Below, piece after piece: positions 23,723-34,421 of a stretch of DNA of 64,000 bases. A model generated the notes under the pieces. That model was not told the DNA's origin and made no database searches. It saw only the letters and a list, made by a program, of their open reading frames with translations. A program made the position numbers and the translations under genes. The DNA is from Phytophthora colocasiae. Taxonomy: Eukaryota; Oomycota; Peronosporomycetes; Peronosporales; Peronosporaceae. Positions within the stretch are counted from its first letter, which is position 1. Each line of letters begins with the position of its first letter. The stretch spans positions 310,001 to 374,000 of the forward strand of contig JAGKQI010000020.1 in assembly GCA_018806915.1 (NCBI GenBank). The letters are read 5' to 3'.

Positions 23723-24204
23723 AATTCAGCTTGTTCGTTGGGGACGCAGCCGTCCTGAGGGCTGTCGGGGACAGACACACGGTTTGTATGGGCAGCTGCA
23801 ACGGCCGGATTACTTTGGGTCGGTACATGACAAGCGTGTTCGCGACGAAGTTTGCCACCAGTAGGTGGTTTTTTAGTAAGATCATTATCCTTCAATACTT
23901 AAGTGTTTAGTGTACTCGAAGGCGGCTCATATCTTCAAGTCTGCGGTCCAGCCAGATCACTTGCAACAGCCACGCAGGACCAAGTTTCTCCGTTTGCCAG
24001 AGCCATGCTTTGAGAAGCTGTAACGCGCGTTCGTCGAACAGCAGGCTGTCATGGGTGACATGCGAACAGAGATCCGATTTCGCGTGGAGAGTTTCGAAAC
24101 AATCTCTGGTATCTTCAACAGCACTTCAACATCGTGTGGAATCTCCTTGAAACCAAGGAACTCGATGTCGATCAAGTTTTGTTGATGCAGCGAACGACCA
24201 TGGA

Positions 24205-24750
24205 ATGGGCAGTCAACAACAACCTGTTCATTGGCAGAGACACGGATCGCATCAGTCACAACAAGTATGCTATCTTCGACACCTTGCTCAACGGATTGGT
24301 GTGTGGACACCCTTCAGCAAAAACGCGTTGAAGCCTTCTGTTCTACTGAACTCGCTACGTGCTACGTTTGGGATTGTTGTTGTCCGCGTACCAGGGGTTC
24401 GCCGAGTCGATGACGACGAAGATGAGGAGATGAAGGAGCTGCTGGAGGTGATTGAGCTCTCAACGACAGACAGCGAAGAGTTGGAAGTGCAAGGCGACCC
24501 TGACCATGCCGTTGACAGTGACGCTACCGATCAGGATTGGGATGTAGTGCTTGCCCGGATTTTTGAACACCTCGTTGTAACTAGAAGCGGCCGTCGCTGG
24601 TATGTTTGCAAGAACAGCATCGGTGAAATTGTGACGCGTCAAAGATCAAAACAGCGACTGTGTGAGGTGGTGATGGGACGGTTCGGGGAGATCTGGTATG
24701 AGCACGTGGAGAACACTTTGCCGCTTGAGGACACTTTGTCACGGAAGTAA
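24205..24750 (+). pseudogene. Module B open frame, 181 codons, representative copy
   Basis: The frame recurs at 26251, 28294 and 30341, and at 22161-22757 with a frameshifted end. Its first ~40 residues are likely out of frame. The overlapping frame at 24134-24331 (WAVNNNLFIGRDTDRISHNK, then FDTLLNGLVCGH) looks like the natural upstream part, joining near 24325. The second half has an acidic stretch (DDDEDEEMKELLEVIEL) and a basic end (SGRRWYVCKNSIGEIVTRQR). The shared frame breaks mean the ancestral gene decayed before it was amplified. Function is unknown; no domain was recognised. Confidence 0.35.
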
Positions 24751-27700
24751 CTTCTTTGTATAACTGCATATTCTTCATTTCGACATGATCTGGACGTCGT
24801 AGTTAGGTTTGAAGGAGAGTAGTTTTAGCGGCTAAGGACAAAAACATAACACGCAATATGACGATCCTTTGTCTTAACTTTAAATAAAACACTCAAACTG
24901 GAATAACTTCACCAATACTTAACATATGGAAATGCTACTTAGCACGACTATGTAGCCCTTCAAACTCTACATTGAATCCATCTAAGTAGAACGATGAGAC
25001 CGCAAGTCGAAGTGGCGTTATGGCCAGTCAAAGGTGAAATTTAGAAAATTCACTTTGACATCAATACCTTGTCAAAAATAAGATTTGGGGAGAACTATGA
25101 AGTACCATTGTGTAGTGCATGAAAAGCCACGTTAGGGAAACCTAAGTAGCATTGTCAACGGTCAAGGATAGCTGAAGTTAGAACAGAAAGAGTGTAAGGT
25201 TAGATGTCGTTCTGTATAACTTAATAGTAAGACTGATATAAAAGTTTTTGTTGATTTGAAGAAATTACCCAGTTAGTACTAGTCAATACGTGCTGAAAGA
25301 CGTACGCACAAGTGATACAACATAAATATTAGCTGGGTAAAGCAAAAATAAAATGAGCGCATTAGCTAAGAAATCGTTAAGTACAACTTGGAAATAAGGA
25401 TCACTGTATAGGCCACAGTAGCTGAATGAGTACTTTCAAAATTGATATTTTATTACGATCAACAGTTAGATCACTCAAAGGAGTTCAAAGACCGGATTAT
25501 CTTTCAGCTGGGCGAGCACGTTGGTTACAGTTTGGAGCCCAGTGACGACGAACGCGGTCTTCCCAAATGGCAGCGACGACGTATTGCTGGGTACGACTTG
25601 TGCTGTTTGCTTCATGACACGGGTGTTCGGAGGGTGAAGTACATAGACTACGCGATGAAGGGGAAGCTCGAAAGCATCGCGTGGGTTGATGAGTTGTTTG
25701 GCTGCGGTTCCCCACGTTTCAGTGGTTGTGGACGTTGCGACCATGACCAAGCCATCACTGCCGGGTAAAATTCAGCTTGTTCGTTGGGGACGCAGCCGTC
25801 CTGAGGGCTGTCGGGGACAGACACACGGTTTGTATGGGCAGCTGCAACGGCCGGATTACTTTGGGTCGGTACATGACAAGCGTGTTCGCGACGAAGTTTG
25901 CCACCAGTAGGTGGTTTTTTAGTAAGATCATTATCCTTCAATGCTTAAGTGTTTAGTGTACTCGAAGGCGGCTCATATCTTCAAGTCTGCGGTCCAGCCA
26001 GATCACTTGCAACAGCCACGCAGGACCAAGTTTCTCCGTTTGCCAGAGCCATGCTTTGAGAAGCTGTAACGCGCGTTCGTCGAACAGCAGGCTGTCATGG
26101 GTGACATGCGAACAGAGATCCGATTTCGCGTGGAGAGTTTCGAAACAATCTCTGGTATCTTCAACAGCACTTCAACATCGTGTGGAATCTCCTTGAAACC
26201 AAGGAACTCGATGTCGATCAAGTTTTGTTGATGCAGCGAACGACCATGGAATGGGCAGTCAACAACAACCTGTTCATTGGCAGAGACACGGATCGCATCA
26301 GTCACAACAAGTATGCTATCTTCGACACCTTGCTCAACGGATTGGTGTGTGGACACCCTTCAGCAAAAACGCGTTGAAGCCTTCTGTTCTACTGAACTCG
26401 CTACGTGCTACGTTTGGGATTGTTGTTGTCCGCGTACCAGGGGTTCGCCGAGTCGATGACGACGAAGATGAGGAGATGAAGGAGCTGCTGGAGGTGATTG
26501 AGCTCTCAACGACAGACAGCGAAGAGTTGGAAGTGCAAGGCGACCCTGACCATGCCGTTGACAGTGACGCTACCGATCAGGATTGGGATGTAGTGTTTGC
26601 CCGGATTTTTGAACACCTCGTTGTTACTAGAAGCGGCCGTCGCTGGTATGTTTGCAAGAACAGCATCGGTGAAATTGTGACGCGTCAAAGATCAAAACAG
26701 CGACTGTGTGAGGTGGTGATGGGACGGTTCGGGGAGATCTGGTATGAGCACGTGGAGAACACTTTGCCGCTTGAGGACACTTTGTCACGGAAGTAACTTC
26801 TTTGTATAACTGCATATTCTTCATTTCGACATGATCTGGACGTCGTAGTTAGGTTTGAAGGAGAGTAGTTTTAGCGGCTAAGGACAAAAACATAACACGC
26901 AATATGACGATCCTTTGTCTTAACTTTAAATAAAACACTCAAACTGGAATAACTTCACCAATACTTAACATATGGAAATGCTACTTAGCACGACTATGTA
27001 GCCCTTCAAACTCTACATTGAATCCATCTAAGTAGAACGATGAGACCGCAAGTCGAAGTGGCGTTATGGCCAGTCAAAGGTGAAATTTAGAAAATTCACT
27101 TTGACATCAATACCTTGTCAAAAATAAGATTTGGGAGAACTATGAAGTACCATTGTGTAGTGCATGAAAAGCCACGTTAGGAAACCTAAGTAGCATTGTC
27201 AACGGTCAAGGATAGCTGAAGTTAGAACAGAAAGAGTGTAAGGTTAGATGTCGTTCTGTATAACTTAATAGTAAGACTGATATAAAAGTTTTTGTTGATT
27301 TGAAGAAATTACCCAGTTAGTACTAGTCAATACGTGCTGAAAAGACGTACGCACAAGTGATACAACATAAATATTAGCTGGGTAAAGCAATAATAAAATG
27401 AGCGCATTAGCTAAGAAATCGTTAAGTACAACTTGGAAATAAGGATCACTGTATAGGCCACAGTAGCTGAATGAGTACTTTCAAAATTGATATTTTATTA
27501 CGATCAACAGTTAGATCACTCAAAGGAGTTCAAAGACCGGATTATCTTTCAGCTGGGCGAGCACGTTGGTTACAGTTTGGAGCCCAGTGACGACGAACGC
27601 GGTCTTCCCAAATGGCAGCGACGACGTATTGCTGGGTACGACTTGTGCTGTTTGCTTCATGACACGGGTGTTCGGAGGGTGAAGTACATAGACTACGCGA

Positions 27701-30700
27701 TGAAGGAAGCTCGAAAGCATCGCGTGGGTTGATGAGTTGTTTGGCTGCGGTTCCCCACGTTTCAGTGGTTGTGGACGTTGCGACCATGACCAAGCCATCA
27801 TTGCCGGGTAAAATTCAGCTTGTTCGTTGGGGACGCAGCCGTCCTGAGGGCTGTCGGGGACAGACACACGGTTTGTATGGGCAGCTGCAACGGCCGGATT
27901 ACTTTGGGTCGGTACATGACAAGCGTGTTCGCGACGAAGTTTGCCACCAGTAGGTGGTTTTTTAGTAAGATCATTATCCTTCAATGCTTAAGTGTTTAGT
28001 GTACTCGAAGGCGGCTCATATCTTCAAGTCTGCGGTCCAGCCAGATCACTTGCAACAGCCACGCAGGACCAAGTTTCTCCGTTTGCCAGAGCCATGCTTT
28101 GAGAAGCTGTAACGCGCGTTCGTCGAACAGCAGGCTGTCATGGGTGACATGCGAACAGAGATCCGATTTCGCGTGGAGAGTTTCGAAACAATCTCTGGTA
28201 TCTTCAACAGCACTTCAACATCGTGTGGAATCTCCTTGAAACCAAGGAACTCGATGTCGATCAAGTTTTGTTGATGCAGCGAACGACCATGGAATGGGCA
28301 GTCAACAACAACCTGTTCATTGGCAGAGACACGGATCGCATCAGTCACAACAAGTATGCTATCTTCGACACCTTGCTCAACGGATTGGTGTGTGGACACC
28401 CTTCAGCAAAAACGCGTTGAAGCCTTCTGTTCTACTGAACTCGCTACGTGCTACGTTTGGGATTGTTGTTGTCCGCGTACCAGGGGTTCGCCGAGTCGAT
28501 GACGACGAAGATGAGGAGATGAAGGAGCTGCTGGAGGTGATTGAGCTCTCAACGACAGACAGCGAAGAGTTGGAAGTGCAAGGCGACCCTGACCATGCCG
28601 TTGACAGTGACGCTACCGATCCGGATTGGGATGTAGTGTTTGCCCGGATTTTTGAACACCTCGTTGTAACTAGAAGCGGCCGTCGCTGGTATGTTTGCAA
28701 GAACAGCATCGGTGAAATCGTGACGCGTCAAAGATCAAAACAGCGACTGTGTGAGGTGGTGATGGGACGGTTCGGGGAGATCTGGTATGAGCACGTGGAG
28801 AACACTTTGCCGCTTGAGGACACTTTGTCACGGAAGTAACTTCTTTGTATAACTGCATATTCTTCATTTCGACATGATCTGGACGTCGTAGTTAGGTTTG
28901 AAGGAGAGTAGTTTTAGCGGCTAAGGACAAAAACATAACACGCAATATGACGATCCTTTGTCTTAACTTTAAATAAAACACTCAAACTGGAATAACTTCA
29001 CCAATACTTAACATATGGAAATGCTACTTAGCACGACTATGTAGCCCTTCAAACTCTACATTGAATCCATCTAAGTAGAACGATGAGACCGCAAGTCGAA
29101 GTGGCGTTATGGCCAGTCAAAGGTGAAATTTAGAAAATTCACTTTGACATCAATACCTTGTCAAAAATAAGATTTGGGAGAACTATGAAGTACCATTGTG
29201 TAGTGCATGAAAAGCCACGTTAGGAAACCTAAGTAGCATTGTCAACGGTCAAGGATAGCTGAAGTTAGAACAGAAAGAGTGTAAGGTTAGATGTCGTTCT
29301 GTATAACTTAATAGTAAGACTGATATAAAAGTTTTTGTTGATTTGAAGAAATTACCCAGTTAGTACTAGTCAATACGTGCTGAAAAGACGTACGCACAAG
29401 TGATACAACATAAATATTATCTGGGTAAAGCAAAAATAAAATGAGCGCATTAGCTAAGAAATCGTTAAGTACAACTTGGAAATAAGGATCACTGTATAGG
29501 CCACAGTAGCTGAATGAGTACTTTCAAAATTGATATTTTATTACGATCAACAGTTAGATCACTCAAAGGAGTTCAAAGACCGGATTATCTTTCAGCTGGG
29601 CGAGCACATTGGTTACAGTTTGGAGCCCAGTGACGACGAACGCGGTCTTCCCAAATGGCAGCGACGACGTATTGCTGGGTACGACTTGTGCTGTTTGCTT
29701 CATGACACGGGTGTTCGGAGGGTGAAGTACATAGACTACGCGATGAAGGGGAAGCTCGAAAGCATCGCGTGGGTTGATGAGTTGTTTGGCTGCGGTTCCC
29801 CACGTTTCAGTGGTTGTGGACGTTGCGACCATGACCAAGCCATCATTGCCGGGTAAAATTCAGCTTGTTCGTTGGGGACGCAGCCGTCCTGAGGGCTGTC
29901 GGGGACAGACACACGGTTTGTATGGGCAGCTGCAACGGCCGGATTACTTTGGGTCGGTACATGACAAGCGTGTTCGCGACGAAGTTTGCCACCAGTAGGT
30001 GGTTTTTTAGTAAGATCATTATCCTTCAATGCTTAAGTGTTTAGTGTACTCGAAGGCGGCTCATATCTTCAAGTCTGCGGTCCAGCCAGATCACTTGCAA
30101 CAGCCACGCAGGACCAAGTTTCTCCGTTTGCCAGAGCCATGCTTTGAGAAGCTGTAACGCGCGTTCGTCGAACAGCAGGCTGTCATGGGTGACATGCGAA
30201 CAGAGATCCGATTTCGCGTGGAGAGTTTCCAGAAACAATCTCTGGTATCTTCAACAGCACTTCAACATCGTGTGGAATCTCCTTGAAACCAAGGAACTCG
30301 ATGTCGATCAAGTTTTGTTGATGCAGCGAACGACCATGGAATGGGCAGTCAACAACAACCTGTTCATTGGCAGAGACACGGATCGCATCAGTCACAACAA
30401 GTATGCTATCTTCGACACCTTGCTCAACGGATTGGTGTGTGGACACCCTTCAGCAAAAACGCGTTGAAGCCTTCTGTTCTACTGAACTCGCTACGTGCTA
30501 CGTTTGGGATTGTTGTTGTCCGCGTACCAGGGGTTCGCCGAGTCGATGACGACGAAGATGAGGAGATGAAGGAGCTGCTGGAGGTGATTGAGCTCTCAAC
30601 GACAGACAGCGAAGAGTTGGAAGTGCAAGGCGACCCTGACCATGCCGTTGACAGTGACGCTACCGATCCGGATTGGGATGTAGTGTTTGCCCGGATTTTT

Positions 30701-31879
30701 GAACACCTCGTTGTAACTAGAAGCGGCCGTCGCTGGTATGTTTGCAAGAACAGCATCGGTGAAATTGTGACGCGTCAAAGATCAAAACAGCGACTGTGTG
30801 AGGTGGTGATGGGACGGTTCGGGGAGATCTGGTATGAGCACGTGGAGAACACTTTGCCGCTTGAGGACACTTTGTCACGGAAGTAACTTCTTTGTATAAC
30901 TGCATATTCTTCATTTCGACATGATCTGGACGTCGTAGTTAGGTTTGAAGGAGAGTAGTTTTAGCGGCTAAGGACAAAAACATAACACGCAATATGACGA
31001 TCCTTTGTCTTAACTTTAAATAAAACACTCAAACTGGAATAACTTCACCAATACTTAACATATGGAAATGCTACTTAGCACGACTATGTAGCCCTTCAAA
31101 CTCTACATTGAATCCATCTAAGTAGAACGATGAGACCGCAAGTCGAAGTGGCGTTATGGCCAGTCAAAGGTGAAATTTAGAAAATTCACTTTGACATCAA
31201 TACCTTGTCAAAAATAAGATTTGGGAGAACTATGAAGTACCATTGTGTAGTGCATGAAAAGCCACGTTAGGGAAACCTAAGTAGCATTGTCAACGGTCAA
31301 GGATAGCTGAAGTTAGAACAGAAAGAGTGTAAGGTTAGATGTCGTTCTGTGTAACTTAATAGTAAGACTGATATAAAAGTTTTTGTTGATTTGAAGAAAT
31401 TACCCAGTTAGTACTAGTCAATACGTGCTGAAAAGACGTACGCACAAGTGATACAACATAAATATTAGCTGGGTAAAGCAATAATAAAATGAGCGCATTA
31501 GCTAAGAAATCGTTAAGTACAACTTGGAAATAAGGATCACTGTATAGGCCACAGTAGCTGAATGAGTACTTTCAAAATTGATATTTTATTACGATCAACA
31601 GTTAGATCACTCAAAGGAGTTCAAAGACCGGATTATCTTTCAGCTGGGCGAGCACGTTGGTTACAGTTTGGAGCCCATGACGATGAACGCAGTCTTCCCA
31701 AATGGCAGCGACGACGTATTGCTGGGTACGACTTGTGCTGTTTGCTTCACGACACGGGTGTTCGGAGGGTGAAGTACATAGACTACGCGATGAAGGGGAA
31801 GCTCGAAAGCATCGCGTGGGTTGATGAGTTGTTTGGCTGCGGTTCCCCACGTTTCAGTGGTTGTGGACGTTGCGACACA

Positions 31880-32145
31880 AAGCCAATTATGAAACCTCCT
31901 AAAACTGTTTACTCTATTTCTAAAGGATCTGTCAACGTGTGCTCTGCTTCCGTGTAAAGCATTGATTGGTAGAAATCCGTTACATTCTACTGATATCATG
32001 TACAAATGCACGCGAACCACCAATAATGTGGTTTGCCCGTGTAGCCATTGGTGTGTACAGCACACCAAGGCCCGAGGTCCATGTCCAACCTCTAACTGTT
32101 AGAGTTACAAGTGGTGTAGGCACTTGTACGTGTAAACCCGTTACA
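31880..32145 (-). repeat. Truncated Gypsy LTR fragment
   Basis: This matches 4736-5016 of the Gypsy LTR at moderate identity and ends at the same TTACA terminus. Its other end is missing and abuts the last tandem unit. Compared with the complete LTR, the 12-bp-arm hairpin has lost 12 bases, leaving CTCTAACTGTTAGAG. It may be a 3' LTR whose internal region extends to the right. Confidence 0.8.
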
Positions 32146-32153
32146 GATGGTGC

Positions 32154-32504
32154 TTAATGACGTTGAACACCGTACAAATTGCGCAAACCCATTCCTGGCG
32201 CATCGTACTGTCGCTGCTCGGTGCCGTCTCCGGGCTCGTTCAAGTCATCTTCAGGCATGGCTACACCTTGAAGGACCACTGTGAAGAGTTTAGTAGCCTC
32301 CAGCAGTTCCTTAGGCCTCCGGGGTAGCATCATCACCTTTGCTAGCCCCCGTGGCAGCATCGGCGACAGTAGAAACAGTAGATACAGTCCTTGGTACGGC
32401 TTGTGTGCAGCAGCACGTGTCATCTTACGAACTCGAAGCTCGGCTGCAGTTGCATTTCTCTTTCCGCGCCTGCGTGAGGTCCTACCTACCGGCTTAGTAC
32501 GCAT
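32154..32504 (-). CDS. Short unidentified ORF next to the LTR fragment
   Basis: This 116-codon frame is basic at its start (SRRRGKRNATAAELRVRK) and ends only 8 bases from the LTR terminus. Its position fits the 3' end of a retrotransposon internal region, but I see no RT, integrase or chromodomain motif. It could equally be chance. Confidence 0.25.
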   Translation of the reverse strand: MRTKPVGRTSRRRGKRNATAAELRVRKMTRAAAHKPYQGLYLLFLLSPMLPRGLAKVMMLPRRPKELLEATKLFTVVLQGVAMPEDDLNEPGDGTEQRQYDAPGMGLRNLYGVQRH

Positions 32505-33642
32505 AGTGTTGCTCTAAGTCCTACCGGGGTGTGTCCTGACGGTGTCTAACTTCCCTAATGGGTTAAGTACCAACAGCAGTCGCGGACTTCCTCCGGCGGC
32601 GTTTCAAGACTGAGGAATTCTTATTTTTTAATTCTTAGCTTTGACAATTGATGTATGATATACTGTGTTATGAGACAGGGAGGCTGTTGAAACATACCTA
32701 CCTTTGACATAAGATAACTGGCTCTCATAGATCCTGCTAAAGCCACTATGTTGCTGTTTCATTATACTTAAAGTGAACCCCAGTTCACGATGACTGGTAA
32801 GCAGCTAGCCAACTTTCTTAAGCATATAATCTAACTCACCTCGTCTTTTACCGACTCCAGAACTCTTCTTCTTCGTATCCTTTCTTCTACACTACCCACG
32901 TTACCCCCCCCCCAAGACTCTTGTCATCATGTACGATCTACGAAAGCTCTACTATCAGCGAACCCAGGAAACAGTGCAATGCAGAGGCTTCCATCGGATC
33001 TTGATGTGAACGCGCTGTATTACCACGTCCTGGAGCACGCGGCATCGAGGCTTGACGTGTGTTAAAGTTGCCTCTAAACAGTATGATTACCCAGAGGACC
33101 TCCTTAAACTACTATGACTTATTTTCTCTATACATATAGTGGAATGTAGTCTCCTATTCATTGGTGTGCACTGCACACTGTGCTCCTATGAACTTCACTT
33201 CGTCTTTTGACGGCCACCAAGCACTTCTCTCCTTCAATACACACCACCACCAGTATTCTGATCACTCCTAAAGCTAAGTATCTCTTTATTATGTACTCAT
33301 CAACACACGTTCCCTTCTGTCCTAAATTCCTCTCACATCAAATTTCTATAACGTGCACCCGCTAAGTGTGTTCTGAATCTGAGACAACTCTAGGTAAAAA
33401 AAAACTGCCAATGTCTCATGGCTGATTTAATTATGAGCTCTCTTAGCATTTTCGACGTTGTCCAAAAACATTTTCGTCATACAAAATCTACAGCAAAATA
33501 TATATTGGGTCTTTTGTAGCGCTATGACAGCTACAAATGTCTGGGACCAGTGACAATGTCGCGAAAAATCAGTCACCTTACCATTCACACAGCCAATCAG
33601 CTCGCTCGCAGGTCAGGCCCAAGTACGTCTCCCCCGATATCT
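32505..33642. other. Intergenic stretch without a supported gene
   Basis: No gene can be supported. A short coding-looking fragment near 32985-33062 (LDVNALYYHVLEHAASRLDV) has no usable context. A CCAATCA box lies at 33593-33599. A short palindromic string near 33160 (GGTGTGCACTGCACAC) loosely resembles the Gypsy LTR hairpins. Confidence 0.4.
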
Positions 33643-33770
33643 GAGGTTCGAGTGATGCCCGGTGAGTATCGCTCCGCTTGACTACGCGCCACCTCGATCG
33701 AATCCAGCCGTGACACTTGGCGCACACGTGCAAGACCACTTCACACAGCGTGTGTACGACATGCACGGCC
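33643..33770 (+). repeat. Dispersed repeat, right copy
   Basis: This is a diverged direct copy of about 9800-9965. Shared strings include TTCGAGTGAT, TCGCTCCGCTTGA and GACACTTGGC. It lies just left of the DD82E transposon. The identity is unknown. Confidence 0.5.
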
Positions 33771-33916
33771 AGCAAATAACACAGGCTAAGATCCGTACTT
33801 AAGGGCCTCTGTCGTACGGCTTTTGGTTTTACAGAGGGCGACAGCATCGAGGACGGTTTTTGGTGATACTTCGTCAATACTACGTCGATTCTACGAAATT
33901 TGAAAGCTCCCAAGCT

Positions 33917-34202
33917 GTTGCAACTAGTATTGGATGAAATCAATACCGTGGGAATACCACTTCGCCGGTATTACCTCTCCATACCACGGTAGTAGTGGGA
34001 TTACCTTTTGTGTAATGGTGGTGTGGCAAGGAATATTAGCTTACGACATCTTTTAAGTTCACATCGGAATGTGATAATTGTCGACCCAAATGCAAATTTT
34101 ACAATACACCTGGGCCTATTACCGTTCAGTAATACCTGCCAAATTCCCACGTGGTAGTTATTAGGAGGTAATACCACGGTAATTAACAACACTAGTTGCA
34201 AC
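33917..34202. mobile_element. MITE-like insert nested in the DD82E transposon
   Basis: The 286-bp segment starts GTTGCAACTAGT and ends ACTAGTTGCAAC, a perfect 12-bp inverted terminus. A second inverted block lies further in (AATACCGTGG against CCACGGTAAT). It has no coding potential and repeats TAATACC-like strings. No clear target-site duplication is visible, so it could instead be a structural part of the host element. Confidence 0.6.
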
Positions 34203-34421
34203 GGACACTGTTTGCTGTAAGCCAGCTGCTTTATCTCCTCAGACCTTGCATACTAGATGCGATGTTATTTTGCGTCGCAACCCTAACGCCATTTTAGCCA
34301 CTGACAACAGGATATTTGAACCGTGTGAATACATATATGTTGACATTGTATACCATTCAATTTATTATGTTGTACAGGTGACTGTTTTATCCCCGCCGCA
34401 AATCGGAGTCAAAAAATAGCA

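Larger units (their letters stand above)
21881..31878 (+). repeat. Tandem array tier 2: ~2045-bp A+B units
   Basis: Module B copies span 21881-22982, 23925-25028, 25971-27074, 28014-29117 and 30059-31164. Each is followed by a module A starting at 22983, 25029, 27075, 29118 and 31165. The last A ends abruptly at about 31878, where a Gypsy LTR fragment begins. Tier-2 A modules carry a 33-bp segment (between GTAGTGCATGA and CAACGGTCAAGG) that tier 1 lacks. Identity between tier-2 units is very high, with a few SNPs, for example GATCCGG versus GATCAGG in B. Rapid homogenisation or recent amplification is implied. Confidence 0.95.

Noticed and set aside
10872..31878. Minus-strand frames of 60-154 codons repeated in every array unit (for example 23895-23602 and 24310-23957)
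   Set aside because: They recur only because the DNA is duplicated. They overlap plus-strand frames and show no domain.
10764..31878. rDNA, 5S or snRNA gene array
   Set aside because: Regular near-identical units suggested rRNA or snRNA clusters, but no conserved rRNA core, pol III boxes or snRNA motifs were found in a unit.
10872..31878. RXLR or Crinkler effector gene cluster
   Set aside because: No signal peptide, RXLR-dEER or LFLAK motif was found in any unit frame.
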